DNA of 64,000 bases from Spirochaetae bacterium HGW-Spirochaetae-1 (GCA_002839375.1 PGXY01000001.1:1-64000); one strand, 5' to 3'. Positions 52,087-61,963 are shown, counted from the first letter of the stretch. Numbers and translations are program-made. Notes: generated by a model from the sequence alone, not told the origin.

Positions 52087-52284
52087 ATGGGATTTATTGA
52101 AGTTCCCGGTTTAACCGGTAAGTTGTATGTTCCCGATGAGGACCAGAAGCCGAAAAGAAAGCATAATTGCCGAGATTGTTTTTACTGCCAGCATTGCAGC
52201 GATGACCGGTGCGCCCTGTGTTTGAAACGGTCCGCTATGATTAATAAAAACGTAATTAAAAAGAAAGATACCTCCTCTTCATGA
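52087..52284 (+). CDS. Small Cys-rich protein of unknown function
   Basis: 65 residues with Cys at 28, 31, 34, 37, 42 and 45 (CRDCFYCQHCSDDRCALCLK), enough for one zinc or iron-sulfur cluster, flanked by a basic segment and a Ser/Lys tail. An N-terminal VPGLTGKLYVPD stretch. No family recognised. It lies between the methyltransferase and flavin reductase genes. Confidence 0.65.
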   Translation: MGFIEVPGLTGKLYVPDEDQKPKRKHNCRDCFYCQHCSDDRCALCLKRSAMINKNVIKKKDTSSS

Positions 52285-52366
52285 TCGCTGCATCGGAAAA
52301 TCTCTTTACAAATATATAATGACGGGGATAATAACCTCCTGCAGAAATCAACATAGCGGGGGCTCG

Positions 52367-52876
52367 ATGGATCATTTAACTGAAATACGGCCGAAGGATA
52401 TCAGTGACAATATCTTTAAAATGGTAGGATCGGACTGGATGCTGGTTTCTGCCGGAGACAGAACCGGCTTCAATACCATGACGGCATCGTGGGGCGGCTT
52501 TGGAATCCTCTGGCATAAAAACGTATGCTTTATATTTATCAGGCCGCAGAGATATACCTTTGAATTTATCGAAAAGCACGATATTTTTACTCTCTCCTTT
52601 TTTAGCGAGGACTACCGCGATGTACTGAAAATCTGCGGCTCCTGTTCCGGGAGAGATGTGGACAAAATAGAAAAAACAGGCATTACACCCGTCTTTACCG
52701 ACAACGGGGGAATATATTTTTCTGAAGCCCGTACGGTTATGGAATGCCGCAAAATATATTATCAGGACATCAACCCGCAGAATTTCCTCGACGCTCAAAT
52801 TGAAGAAAACTATCCGGGAAGGGACTATCACCGTATGTATATCGGGGAAATACTATCCTGTCATGTATCACGGTGA
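52367..52876 (+). CDS. Flavin reductase family (FMN-binding) protein
   Basis: 169 residues from ATG 52367. The split-barrel pattern is WMLVSAGDRTGFNTMTASWG, ILWHKNVCFIFIRPQRYTFE, IFTLSFFSEDYRDVLKICG and RTVMECRKIYYQD. Such proteins bind FMN and reduce it or act as electron carriers. Its stop overlaps the start of the next gene as GTGA. Confidence 0.88.
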   Translation: MDHLTEIRPKDISDNIFKMVGSDWMLVSAGDRTGFNTMTASWGGFGILWHKNVCFIFIRPQRYTFEFIEKHDIFTLSFFSEDYRDVLKICGSCSGRDVDKIEKTGITPVFTDNGGIYFSEARTVMECRKIYYQDINPQNFLDAQIEENYPGRDYHRMYIGEILSCHVSR

Positions 52877-54297
52877 AAAGGACAATATCCCCGCCGGCCA
52901 TGAACACAGATAAACGGCAATTAGATACCATCTTTGATGACGGATCTGAATATAAAAGGGATCTTGGTCTCACCGAGGCTATTTCAATCGTCATCGGCAG
53001 GATAATCGGTTCGGGAATATTCAGAACACCGGGACCCATAATGGCCCTGGTGGGTTCCACGGGGCTTTTCGGCCTGGTCTGGGTTATCGGCGGGATAGTA
53101 ACCATATTCGGCGCCGTGTGCTATGCCGAGCTTGTGTCTATGATGCCCAAGTCCGGCGGTCCTTATGTGTATCTGCGTGCGGCATATAACCCCGTGTGGG
53201 CCTTTCTCCGGGGATGGGCCATGTTTTTTGTATCGGAAACCGGATCGATTGTAGCTGTTGCCCTTGTTTTCGCGGAATATTTTAACGCCCTGTGGTCCAT
53301 TCTATTTGGTGCCCCCTTTTCGCATCTAACGCTCATCATGATTTCTCTTGCCACCATATGGCTTTTAACGGCTGTCAATCTTTTTGGTGTATTCCTGAGC
53401 GGCATGGTTCAGAATTTTTTCAGCTCGGTCAAGATACTGGCCCTGGGAGCCATCATCGGCATCGCCTTAACAGGGAAAGGCAGTCTTTCCCATTTTACCT
53501 CGCCCCTCTGGCCGGAGACATTTACCTGGGAAACGGTACTTGCCGTGGGAGCCGCGCTCAGACTGAGTTTTTTCGCATTTAGTGGCTGGGAAGGGGCAAC
53601 CTATATTGCTGAAGAGGTAAAGGAACCACGGAAGAATCTCCCCCTTTCTCTGCTTCTGGGAATTGTGGGGGTCATGTTTCTCTATGCCGGTGCCAATGCG
53701 GCCTATCTCTATATTTTACCCGTCGAGGTTATTAAAGACTCTAAATGGATCGCCGCCGATGCCATGAATGTTGTGCTGGGGAGCACGGGCGGTATCCTCA
53801 TCTCGGCAGCGGTTATGATGAATACCTTCGGTAATGTGAGCACTCAAATATTGTGCAAAGCCAGGTCGTGGCAGGCCATGGCCCGGGACGGACTCTTTTT
53901 TAAAAGGCTTGCCGTTATACATCCGAGGTACAAGACACCAAATAACGCACTTATCATGCAGGGACTATGGGCCACGGTTCTTCTTTTTGTGGCGGCAAAT
54001 GCACAAAGCTCCTACGAGGCTATCATCGATTTTTTTTCTGCAACGGGAACCATATTTAACATCATGACTTTCGCATCGGTCTTTGTTCTCAGGAAAAAAT
54101 ATCCTGATATCGCGAGACCTTATAAGGCCTGGTTTTACCCGTACAGCGTCATTCTTGTCCTGATGATATATGTGGCCTTTCTGATCTTTACCCTGTTAAC
54201 GGCCTTTATTCCTTCTATGATGGGCCTCCTGTTGACTGCAACGGGACTCATATACTATTACCGGCTGCAAAGACAGGAAAAAAGAGAAAAGGAATAG
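52873..54297 (+). CDS. APC-family amino-acid permease
   Basis: 474 residues, 12 membrane helices. Family landmarks: LGLTEAISIVIGRIIGSGIF (helix 1 with the GSG motif), GGPYVYLRAAYNPVWAFLRGW, and FFAFSGWEGATYIAEEVKEP. Closest in pattern to the LAT/L-type or serine/threonine antiporter subgroup; substrate not readable. The GTG at 52873 overlaps the preceding stop; ATG 52900 is an alternative start. Confidence 0.9.
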   Translation: MKRTISPPAMNTDKRQLDTIFDDGSEYKRDLGLTEAISIVIGRIIGSGIFRTPGPIMALVGSTGLFGLVWVIGGIVTIFGAVCYAELVSMMPKSGGPYVYLRAAYNPVWAFLRGWAMFFVSETGSIVAVALVFAEYFNALWSILFGAPFSHLTLIMISLATIWLLTAVNLFGVFLSGMVQNFFSSVKILALGAIIGIALTGKGSLSHFTSPLWPETFTWETVLAVGAALRLSFFAFSGWEGATYIAEEVKEPRKNLPLSLLLGIVGVMFLYAGANAAYLYILPVEVIKDSKWIAADAMNVVLGSTGGILISAAVMMNTFGNVSTQILCKARSWQAMARDGLFFKRLAVIHPRYKTPNNALIMQGLWATVLLFVAANAQSSYEAIIDFFSATGTIFNIMTFASVFVLRKKYPDIARPYKAWFYPYSVILVLMIYVAFLIFTLLTAFIPSMMGLLLTATGLIYYYRLQRQEKREKE

Positions 54298-54381
54298 TAA
54301 CGATTTATCTGACCTTCTTGCCCGATATGCTTCATATACTTCTCTTTGCGCAGCTGCACCATGCTGCTGTATTAATGTATA

Positions 54382-55143
54382 TTACAGAATGAATGGTATG
54401 AGAGCCTTCCGGTTCTGAGGATAGTCGGGAAACTGATCCCTGTACCAGCGATGATTGCTTATGGCTCGCGGCGCCAGGTTGGCAATGGTCCATATGGCAA
54501 AAACGGCGCCGGCAAGCGACCAGGTGGCCAGGGCCCATCCGATCCAGGTTAGTATTTCACCGAAATAATTGGGACATGAAATAAATTGATAGAGTCCGCC
54601 CCGGGGTATTTTATATCCTGTTTCACCAGGTTTGCGCAGATTCGTTAAAACATGATCAGCATGTTTATTTATTGCATACCCGCAATAAAAAAGCAGGACT
54701 CCCATGATGAATCGGATATCGGTAAACCATGCAGTTTGATAGTTTTCCAGGGGTGAGAAATGAAAAAGCCATTGACCCTGAATATAGGTATTGATGATAT
54801 TAAACATGATGCCGAAAAGTATTATGGAGAAAGGCATGGAAGCGGCCTTTTTCAGGCTGAAGGGATACACGAAAGCCCTGTGCAGGTAATGACTCTGCCA
54901 GATTATCAGGAAAATAATCATAATCGGCTCTGTTATTCGGTCTCCGGCTATGAAATAGAAAAAAAACAATAAAGATGCCGGTGCCTCCATGAGTATCCAC
55001 CCTATCCGTCCCGGGACAAGAGGACCCCAGCCTTTTTTAGCGTGTCTCCCATATGGTGCTGGAATAAAAAACAGTGTAATGAAGACGATTACGGCAACTA
55101 TGGTTATAATTATTAGAAAGATAGAAAAGTGTTGGGCGGTCAT
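54382..55143 (-). CDS. Steroid 5-alpha-reductase/isoprenylcysteine methyltransferase-family membrane enzyme
   Basis: 253 residues from ATG 55143, with AGGAG upstream; about six or seven membrane helices. Signatures of the 3-oxo-5-alpha-steroid 4-dehydrogenase C-terminal domain: PAPYGRHAKKGWGPLVPGRI, LHRAFVYPFSLKKAASMPFS, GGLYQFISCPNYFGEILTWI, NLAPRAISNHRWYRDQFPDY and the tail PQNRKALIPFIL. It would reduce an enone with NADPH; the natural lipid or steroid substrate in this bacterium is unknown. Confidence 0.9.
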   Translation of the reverse strand: MTAQHFSIFLIIITIVAVIVFITLFFIPAPYGRHAKKGWGPLVPGRIGWILMEAPASLLFFFYFIAGDRITEPIMIIFLIIWQSHYLHRAFVYPFSLKKAASMPFSIILFGIMFNIINTYIQGQWLFHFSPLENYQTAWFTDIRFIMGVLLFYCGYAINKHADHVLTNLRKPGETGYKIPRGGLYQFISCPNYFGEILTWIGWALATWSLAGAVFAIWTIANLAPRAISNHRWYRDQFPDYPQNRKALIPFIL

Positions 55144-55427
55144 AGCGTATGTACTCCTGATTCTATGCATAAAATGCAAAATGTTTAAGCAGAGTCCTTC
55201 ATATCAATAATCAGCGGGCATGTCAAGATTATTGTCTGAGGAAACCGGCTGTTTCTATTTTTAATGGCAGTGATCGGACTCTCTTTAAATATACGCTGTT
55301 ATACGACGGGATGATTTTTTATCATAAAATGAAGTTATTGCAAAATTATTATTGAAAAGAAAGTATTCCATTTTAAAATTGTACTCTCAGTTTTTAGCTA
55401 AATTTAAGCAATAGGTTGGACAAGCAT

Positions 55428-55718
55428 ATGGAACCGAAAAAAGTATCATTGAAAACACTGGAGCAGGTCCTGGAAGATCTCGGAAATTCTTCAGACGAGG
55501 CCATCGGTAATTATTTATACAAGGGTTACAGGATTCAGGTAAGCAGATATAAATCTTCCGGCACCGAGAGATATATGCGTCTTTATAAAAAGAGAAGAGA
55601 GCAGGGGTTGTGTGTTAGGTGCGGAGAAAAGGTCACGAAGAAAAATCCAAATACCGGTAAATTCTATCGCCTCTGTGATTTTCATCGTGAGGTTACTGAC
55701 AGGAAAAAAGACAAATAA
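55428..55718 (+). CDS. Small zinc-binding-like protein of unknown function
   Basis: 96 residues from ATG 55428. A helical N-terminal half (LKTLEQVLEDLGNSSDEAIG) and a C-terminal CxxC...CxxH (LCVRCGEKVTKKNPNTG, then RLCDFHRE), suited to one zinc ion. Basic end. AGGTTGG before the ATG. No family recognised; likely a lineage-specific regulator or RNA-binding protein (guess). Confidence 0.65.
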   Translation: MEPKKVSLKTLEQVLEDLGNSSDEAIGNYLYKGYRIQVSRYKSSGTERYMRLYKKRREQGLCVRCGEKVTKKNPNTGKFYRLCDFHREVTDRKKDK

Positions 55719-55789
55719 AAAATTCCGGTATTTTTACTTAATATTGAAATTATACTGCAAAAATCAGCAGATCGGGGAAGTTGGAATGG

Positions 55790-55821
55790 AATGGCGGCAT
55801 GAAAAGGCCGCCATTTTTATT
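55790..55821. terminator. Bidirectional terminator between convergent genes
   Basis: Stem aatggcggc (55790-55798) with gccgccatt (55807-55815), loop of eight, then a T run on the plus strand. It lies between the stops of the zinc-binding-like gene and the cyclophilin gene. Confidence 0.85.
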
Positions 55822-56377
55822 TTTTATCTATTCTTTTAATACTGATAATGGTTATGTGTTCAACGGGAACATTCTGATGAAATCCTACGGTCTGGACCGG
55901 TGTCATACGGATGGCGTCTACAACATCCATTCCGCCGATAACTCTGCCGAAAACGCAATAACCGAAATCACGCTTGCCATGATCAAGGAAAGGGTTATCA
56001 GCCACATTAATAAAAAATTGGGATGTGGCACTGTTAATCTCATGGGTTCTTGCCATGGCAAGTGTACCTCTTTTATTTGACAGGCCATTGTCTGCTTCAT
56101 TTTTGATAGGGGCACCTGTTTCCTTTTCCATCATTTCTGAAGTCAACCCTCCGCCCTGGACCATGAAATTTTCAATGACACGGTGAAAAATGGTTCCGTC
56201 ATAAAACCCCCGGTCTACATAGGAAAGAAAATTTTTCACGGTACCGGGCGCATCGTTTGTAAAAAGCTCTACGGTAATATCACCCATGGAGGTTTCTATG
56301 AGGATTCTGGTATTTTCCTTTTTGCACGAAGAAGCTCCGAGGATCAACATCAGGATGATTAAACAATACTTTTTCAT
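55817..56377 (-). CDS. Cyclophilin-type peptidyl-prolyl isomerase, lipoprotein
   Basis: 186 residues. Signal peptide with lipobox GASSC (Cys18). Core landmarks: MGDITVELFTNDAPGTVKNF, FYDGTIFHRVIENFMVQGGG, GTLAMARTHEINSATSQFFI and FGRVIGGMDVVDAI. It catalyses proline cis/trans isomerisation in exported proteins. The short form lacks extensions. Ends at a shared bidirectional terminator. Confidence 0.95.
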   Translation of the reverse strand: MKKYCLIILMLILGASSCKKENTRILIETSMGDITVELFTNDAPGTVKNFLSYVDRGFYDGTIFHRVIENFMVQGGGLTSEMMEKETGAPIKNEADNGLSNKRGTLAMARTHEINSATSQFFINVADNPFLDHGKRDFGYCVFGRVIGGMDVVDAIRMTPVQTVGFHQNVPVEHITIISIKRIDKK

Positions 56378-56441
56378 GTAATTACCTCGTCTTGAATAGT
56401 GGCAATGATATATTCTCTATCGGATAAAACAATAAAAATAC

Positions 56442-57296
56442 TTATACGGTTCTGAATTTCATGGAAAGATCGAAGGCCCTGACGGAATGGGTCAGGGCGC
56501 CGCTGGAGATATAGGTTACCTTAAGATCCTTAAGGGAATCTATAGTATCCAGTTCAACGTTTCCCGAAATTTCAATTTCAGCCTTTTCATTGATAAGTTG
56601 TATTGCCTGCCCCATTGTTTCTCTGTCCATGTTGTCGAGCATGATGACATCAGCCTTCGATTCCAGGGCTTCCCGTACTTCGCTGAGATTAGCTGCTTCA
56701 ACTTCTACGCGGTATTGAGAGCCGTGACAGACCCTGATTTTTCTCACTGCAGCGGTTATGCTGCCGGCGGCCTTTATGTGATTGTCCTTGATCATAACCA
56801 TGTCATAAAGCCCCATGCGATGGTTTTTGCCGCCGCCGGTCATCACTGCGTATTTGTCCAGGGCCCTGAAGCCCGGAAGGGTTTTTCTTGTATCAAGAAT
56901 TTGTATTGATGTTCCCAGGAGTGCCCGGGCATACCGGTTTGTTTCTGTTGCAATTCCTGAAAGGCGCTGCAGAAAATTAAGCACGATGCGTTCTCCCCTG
57001 AGCAGTGAAATGGTCGGTCCTGTAAATTTCAATATTTCCGTACCGGGGGAGACTACAGTTCCGTCGTTGATGAGAATTTCGGTGTTGATACCGGGATCAA
57101 TTATCTGATAAATGAGACGTGCGATCTCTCCGCCGCAGAAAATTCCGCTGTCCTTTGAAATTATGAGGCACTCTGATTCGTGCCCGGGGTTGAAGATGGC
57201 ATCGGAGGTTATATCTCCCGGACCAATATCCTCCAGTATTGCCAGCTCTATCAGGTTTATAATCATGCGACGGTGTTTTTCTAAATATTTATCCAT
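56442..57296 (-). CDS. nadC: Nicotinate-nucleotide pyrophosphorylase (quinolinate phosphoribosyltransferase)
   Basis: 284 residues: [76 protein letters not shown], and the C-terminal barrel [20 protein letters not shown]. Converts quinolinate and PRPP to NaMN in NAD synthesis. Its start overlaps the uvrB stop by eight bases. nadA and nadB are not in the window. Confidence 0.97.
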   Translation of the reverse strand: MDKYLEKHRRMIINLIELAILEDIGPGDITSDAIFNPGHESECLIISKDSGIFCGGEIARLIYQIIDPGINTEILINDGTVVSPGTEILKFTGPTISLLRGERIVLNFLQRLSGIATETNRYARALLGTSIQILDTRKTLPGFRALDKYAVMTGGGKNHRMGLYDMVMIKDNHIKAAGSITAAVRKIRVCHGSQYRVEVEAANLSEVREALESKADVIMLDNMDRETMGQAIQLINEKAEIEISGNVELDTIDSLKDLKVTYISSGALTHSVRAFDLSMKFRTV

Positions 57297-59304
57297 TCTT
57301 TTTCACCTTCTCAAGCAGGCTGATTTTATTTTCAATATCCTGCATCTGGTCCCGAAGTGCCGCTGCCTTTTCAAACTCTAGATTGTCGGCGGACTGGAGC
57401 ATATCATCCTTGAGCCTGTCACGAAAAGCCTTCATGTCGGAAAGATTGTTTGACTTGTATTCCGATGAATATTCGGCCACATAGCTGATAAAGCGGTTGT
57501 CCTCGATATAATCTCTTTCAATTATATCGACAATGTCTTTCCTGATGCTTTCCGGAGTGATGCCGTGCCTGTTGTTATACTCCTCTTGAATTTTGCGGCG
57601 TCGCGTAGTTTCATTGATGGCAGTCTGCATCGAATCGGTAATTTTATCTCCGTACATGATAACCATGCCGTTGATATTTCTGGCCGCCCTTCCCGCAGTC
57701 TGTATGAGGGATCGGGCTGATCGGAGAAAGCCTTCCTTGTCAGCGTCCAGGATAGCCACCAGGGACACCTCGGGGATGTCCAGTCCCTCACGGAGAAGAT
57801 TGATGCCGATAAGACAATCGAATTCGCCTTTCCTCAGGTCGCGGATGATTTCCACTCGTTCGATGGTGTTGATTTCCGAATGAAGGTAGCGGGACCGTAT
57901 CCCGATTTCAATGAAGTATTCGGACAGATCCTCGGACATTTTTTTCGTGAGGGTGGTGATCAGGACTCTTTCGTTGGCCTCGGCTCGTTTTTTTATTTCA
58001 CCGATGAGGTCGTCTACCTGGTTTTCCGCAGGACGGACCGATATGGCCGGATCGAGAAGTCCCGTGGGCCTGATAACCTGTTCCACGATGGCCTGGCTTT
58101 TATCCAGCTCATATTCGGCAGGTGTGGCCGAAACGTACACAACGTTTTTTATCATGCCGTCAAATTCCTCGAAGAAGAGGGGACGGTTGTCCAGGGCCGA
58201 CGGGAGCCTGAACCCGTAATTAACCAGGTTTTCCTTGCGGGAGCGGTCTCCGCCGAACATGCCCCTGACCTGGGGGAGTGTGACATGCGATTCATCGATA
58301 AACATGAGAAAGTTGCCCTTGAAGTAGTCGAGGAGACATGAGGGACGTTCACCGGGCTTTCGCCGCGCGATTATGCGGGAATAATTTTCAATGCCGCTGC
58401 AGTAGCCCATTTCCATGAGCATCTCCATATCATAACGGGTTTTACTTTCCAGGCGCTGTGCCTCGAGGAGCTTCCCATGGCTTCGGAAATACTCCAGGCG
58501 TTCATTCAATTCCGCCTCGATGAGTTCAACGGTTTCCTTCATTTCGTCCATGGATGAGACAAAGTGTTTTGCCGGGTAAATAAAGCAGCTTTCGGGGCGG
58601 GCGATGATAGTTCCGGAGATGGGATTAACCGAGGAGATGGAATCAACCTCATCGCCGAAAAATTCTATCCGGAAGGCCTCCTGGTGCAGGTAGGCCGGAT
58701 AAACCTCAACTATGTCGCCTCGTACACGAAAAGTTCCGCGTATGAAGGAGATATCGTTGCGTTCATAATAAATGGATACCAGCTTTTTAAGGAGCTCGTC
58801 CCGGTCTAATGGGTCTCCTTTTTTTATGCGGACATGACGGCGCTCGAACTCATCGGGAGTACCAAGGCCGTAGATGCATGACACGGATGAAACCACGATA
58901 ACGTCATTTCGCTCCAGGATGGATGAAGTGGCCTTGAGCCGCAGCCGGTCAATCTCATCATTTATAGATGCATCTTTTTCGATATACAGATCCGATGATA
59001 CGACGTAGGCCTCGGGCTGATAATAATCGTAGTAGGAAACAAAATATTCTACGGCGTTCTCGGGGAAAAATTCCGAAAACTCCCGATAAAGCTGGGCTGC
59101 CAGTGTTTTATTGTGGGTGAGTACCAGCGTCGGTCTCTGGATCTTCTCAATGACTTTTGCCATGGTGAAGGTCTTCCCGGAACCGGTCACGCCGAGTAGA
59201 GTCTGATGTTTCATTCCTTCCCCGATTCCCCGGGCAAGCTTAAAAACGGCCTCTTCCTGGTCGCCCGAAGGTTTGAATCGCGAGATAATTTTAAATTGCG
59301 GCAT
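57289..59304 (-). CDS. uvrB: Excinuclease ABC subunit B
   Basis: 671 residues, full length. Helicase motif I (GVTGSGKTF), beta-hairpin [16 protein letters not shown]-like box (FIDESHV), domain 4 and the C-terminal UVR motif ([20 protein letters not shown]) that binds UvrC. Nucleotide-excision repair. It is the first gene of a short operon with nadC. Confidence 0.98.
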   Translation of the reverse strand: MPQFKIISRFKPSGDQEEAVFKLARGIGEGMKHQTLLGVTGSGKTFTMAKVIEKIQRPTLVLTHNKTLAAQLYREFSEFFPENAVEYFVSYYDYYQPEAYVVSSDLYIEKDASINDEIDRLRLKATSSILERNDVIVVSSVSCIYGLGTPDEFERRHVRIKKGDPLDRDELLKKLVSIYYERNDISFIRGTFRVRGDIVEVYPAYLHQEAFRIEFFGDEVDSISSVNPISGTIIARPESCFIYPAKHFVSSMDEMKETVELIEAELNERLEYFRSHGKLLEAQRLESKTRYDMEMLMEMGYCSGIENYSRIIARRKPGERPSCLLDYFKGNFLMFIDESHVTLPQVRGMFGGDRSRKENLVNYGFRLPSALDNRPLFFEEFDGMIKNVVYVSATPAEYELDKSQAIVEQVIRPTGLLDPAISVRPAENQVDDLIGEIKKRAEANERVLITTLTKKMSEDLSEYFIEIGIRSRYLHSEINTIERVEIIRDLRKGEFDCLIGINLLREGLDIPEVSLVAILDADKEGFLRSARSLIQTAGRAARNINGMVIMYGDKITDSMQTAINETTRRRKIQEEYNNRHGITPESIRKDIVDIIERDYIEDNRFISYVAEYSSEYKSNNLSDMKAFRDRLKDDMLQSADNLEFEKAAALRDQMQDIENKISLLEKVKKNG

Positions 59305-59337
59305 GGTATGTTTACCGGTTATGCGATACTGTTTTGT

Positions 59338-59784
59338 CTATGGCCTGGAACTGACTTTATTTTTGAGATTAGATTCCCTTATCTCAAAAATGATATCGCA
59401 GTTGTTTGTATCAGGATTGAAATTCTTTTCAACCACTTCACCATTCCTGATGAATCCGGAAAATGCGGTTTCATCCACTCCCTTCTCTCTGTTTTTGATT
59501 TTGATGGATGCCGTATCGGATTCTCCCAGTTCAAGCATGGCTTTTGCCATGGCGCTCAATTTGGCCGCAGTACAGGCCAATTCCTGCCGCTGAACCTGGG
59601 GTTTATCAAGGTTTTTTTCCCCGGCAAAACCTGTGGCTGAAATCCTCCATGCATCATTATCAACCCAATAGCCTTCACTCTGAACAGGCTGAAAACCGAC
59701 GGATACGACAGGATCGGCCTCTTCCTTGGAACAGCCGGAAAAAGCGAGAAACAGGATTACGATCGATGCTGTTACTGGTTTCAT
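59338..59784 (-). CDS. LPP20-like lipoprotein, paralogue of the gene at 63553
   Basis: 148 residues, signal peptide with lipobox AFSGC (Cys18). The middle reads WVDNDAWRISATGF, and the helix LACTAAKLSAMAKAMLEL with CDIIFEIRESNLKNKV at the end; the window-edge gene has WIDENTYRIAAAGV and CEIIYEVKAKGLKKKV at the same places. LPP20/FlgP-type lipoproteins are outer-membrane components. AGGAAGG precedes the ATG. Confidence 0.8.
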   Translation of the reverse strand: MKPVTASIVILFLAFSGCSKEEADPVVSVGFQPVQSEGYWVDNDAWRISATGFAGEKNLDKPQVQRQELACTAAKLSAMAKAMLELGESDTASIKIKNREKGVDETAFSGFIRNGEVVEKNFNPDTNNCDIIFEIRESNLKNKVSSRP

Positions 59785-59927
59785 AGTGTCAACCTTCCTT
59801 ATAATTATTTATTCATCGATAAATACCAATTCTATGCAATGACTCCGGGGTTGGAAAGTAAAAATTTTGTAGTAAGCCTGATAATATGTGATTTACGTGA
59901 GAAATATCCAAACAAAGGTTTATAAAA

Positions 59928-59948
59928 AAAGGGCCTTTAAGGCCCTTT
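59928..59948 (-). terminator. Terminator of the START-domain gene
   Basis: Dyad aaagggcc (59928-59935) with ggccctt (59941-59947) around a five-base loop. On the minus strand it is followed by seven T residues (antisense of the A run at 59923-59930), 31 bases after the stop. Confidence 0.85.
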
Positions 59949-59979
59949 CCGTATTCACGAACAGGGATATGTTACGTTT

Positions 59980-60681
59980 CTATCTATTTTCTTCAACTTT
60001 TTTCTTAACCCCTTCCATGTATTCGTTGAGGCTGCTTTTTGACAGCTGTCTTTCAATCCAGGCCGGAACGGGTGCTGAAACCTCCACAATGGGAGCGTAA
60101 TAGTAGATGGTTTTTGATCCGTCATCATAGGGCTCAATATATTCGAACCCACGGATGTTTTTAAGTGATGAACTTGCTTCCGTAAGGATAATGTTTTGCT
60201 GTTTCAGGTTTTTAATTTCATCGGCATTCACGAGCTTCCATTCCTGACTCATGGAAGCCTTGTCAAAAGAGACATGCAGTGTATACAGAATAGAAAGAAA
60301 GGCGACTTTCAGTTTTCCTTCAATGTACGATTCTCCCACGGTATTGTCTGATATGGGTTTGATAATATGCCTTGTCTTGTAGTACTCCAGGCTGGGAACA
60401 TATTTTCCCATGGCATCCCAGTTTTCCAGGACCTTCCAGACTTTTTCCGGTGCTGCGTTGATGAGCATGATGCCTACAACCCGTTTCCCTTCACCGCCCT
60501 TTTCCAGGGGGTATGTATAGGTGAAAACCTGCAATTCCCCCGATTCCAGTTTCTTCTTGTCATAGGTTATGTTCAGTTTTTTGGCAGCACGGAGATAGTC
60601 CTTCTGCATGTATGATCCAGCAGTAGCAATACATAGTACAACAAAAATTAAAATAATTATACGGTGCGTTTTTAATGTCAT
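59980..60681 (-). CDS. START/SRPBCC-domain exported protein
   Basis: 233 residues from ATG 60681, with AAGGAG upstream. An N-terminal signal/anchor (IIILIFVVLCIATAGSY), then the SRPBCC fold: RVVGIMLINAAPEKVWKVLE, YVPSLEYYKTRHIIKPISD, LHVSFDKASMSQEWKLV and IYYYAPIVEVSAPVPAWIER. These domains hold hydrophobic ligands such as lipids or polyketides. A perfect 13-bp dyad lies about 70 bases upstream; the TetR gene is the next one on the same strand. Confidence 0.85.
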   Translation of the reverse strand: MTLKTHRIIILIFVVLCIATAGSYMQKDYLRAAKKLNITYDKKKLESGELQVFTYTYPLEKGGEGKRVVGIMLINAAPEKVWKVLENWDAMGKYVPSLEYYKTRHIIKPISDNTVGESYIEGKLKVAFLSILYTLHVSFDKASMSQEWKLVNADEIKNLKQQNIILTEASSSLKNIRGFEYIEPYDDGSKTIYYYAPIVEVSAPVPAWIERQLSKSSLNEYMEGVKKKVEENR

Positions 60682-60750
60682 TTTTTTTCTCCTTGATGAC
60701 CCTGATTTTTCCATGGCATACCTCAAATATACAATATAGGCATATAGGGT

Positions 60751-60781
60751 ACATAATATATACTTTGAGTATATATTATGT
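60751..60781. promoter_or_regulatory. Perfect 13-bp inverted repeat, probable TetR operator
   Basis: acataatatatac (60751-60763), spacer tttga, gtatatattatgt (60769-60781). It lies between the TetR gene stop and the START-domain gene, 70 bases upstream of the latter's ATG. The size and symmetry suit a dimeric TetR-family repressor. Confidence 0.65.
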
Positions 60782-60874
60782 TTAAAAGAAAACCAAAAAT
60801 CGTCAAGTTGTTTTCAAAAAATACGGAGGAAGATGTAAAGGCAATAAGGTTCTTGGACAGTTCGGGATGTATGC

Positions 60875-61507
60875 TTATTTCTCAGCAAGAATGCCATAAA
60901 GGTAAATATCGAGCATGTTTTTTATTGCCTGCACGGTATCGATATTTTCTCCAAGAACGGCCCAACGGTAGACTATTTCCTTCACGCTGCCGATGATGCA
61001 GATAGATGCTGTCACCGGATCTATGCTTTTAATTATACGCCCATCCTTCTGGGCCTGTAAAATATAGTCGGCTGACATGCCCACAATGCGGTCGTAAAAA
61101 TCATTTATTTTCAACTGGATAGTGTTGTCGAGACCAATAACATCGCTGAGCATAATTTTCGAGAATTGTCTGAATTCCGGTACCTTGGCCAGAAGGAGAG
61201 CAACACTGACGTATATATCCTTAATCTCATCTATGGGTCTGGGTGATGAAATATCAAGAACACTGAAGTAATTATACAGGGTTTCTAGGTTTGAATCAAC
61301 GATTTTATCGAGGATATCAAGCTTTCCCTCAAAGTGAAGATAGAAGGTGCCTTTTGCTATTCCTGCCGTGCTGATGATCTCATCAACAGACGCGGAATGG
61401 TATCCCTTTTCTGCAAATAATTTAAGGGCCAGACTCATTATCTGCGCCTGACGTTTCAGGCCGTCTTTCCGTTTTTGTTTATTTTTTGGTTTTGCCTGGG
61501 TGTTCAT
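60875..61507 (-). CDS. TetR-family transcriptional regulator
   Basis: 210 residues from ATG 61507, which has AGGA eight bases upstream; ATG 61537 lies next to the dispersed element and lacks such a site. HTH: LALKLFAEKGYHSASVDEII, AGIAKGTFYLHFEGKLDIL. The ligand-binding half (about 75-205) is less conserved, as usual. The START-domain gene downstream is the likely target. Confidence 0.9.
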   Translation of the reverse strand: MNTQAKPKNKQKRKDGLKRQAQIMSLALKLFAEKGYHSASVDEIISTAGIAKGTFYLHFEGKLDILDKIVDSNLETLYNYFSVLDISSPRPIDEIKDIYVSVALLLAKVPEFRQFSKIMLSDVIGLDNTIQLKINDFYDRIVGMSADYILQAQKDGRIIKSIDPVTASICIIGSVKEIVYRWAVLGENIDTVQAIKNMLDIYLYGILAEK

Positions 61508-61540
61508 TTCTGTATCCTGATTGATTGTATTCGTCATATG

Positions 61541-61708
61541 ATAAGGGAACCGTGAAAAATTAAATTTAAAATGTTCCCTTGTGGTCGAAGCCTTTTTGTA
61601 CATCCTGTGCGGTTTCGAACTTCGTGTTCAGCAGGCACAAACAGCAAAAAAATCAGGTTTTTTAGTTTGTTGATAATGAAAAAACTGATTTTTAGAAGTG
61701 CCCGTAAT
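61541..61708. repeat. Longer copy of the inverted-end element (168 bp)
   Basis: Left end ATAAGGGAACCGTGAAAAAT, right end reading inward ATTACGGGCACTTCTAAAAA. It shares the inner gttcccttgtgg and aatcaggtttttt blocks with 31281 but has about 48 extra bases in the middle (61585-61640 region). It lies just upstream of the TetR gene. Confidence 0.75.
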
Positions 61709-61963
61709 ACATATAACAAACGTTTTATATTTGCCGGAAAAACAATAGTTTATCTGCCTGCAGGTAAATTACTGTCTATATAAGCATATTTCATAATAGT
61801 GCATATAAGTGCAAGTAAAATATTAAACGGTCTGCAGTCGTGATATTCCCAGATTTATTGTATAAAAAGCAGCCTTTTAATAAAAAAAGGAATAATTCTG
61901 TATAGCAGGTTTGCTGTTATAATGGAAAGATAAAAACAACAAACGGGTGTTATCTGTATAATG
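61709..61963. other. 255-bp AT-rich stretch downstream of the GAF-GGDEF gene
   Basis: Between the element copy and the end of the GAF-GGDEF gene. A weak dyad ccttttaataaaaaaagg lies near 61873, possibly a terminator for the minus-strand gene. No protein gene seen. Confidence 0.4.

Noticed and set aside
60778-60996. A 72-codon plus-strand frame starting inside the dyad
   Set aside because: Its second half is antisense to the TetR gene, and its start lies in the palindrome; no ribosome site.
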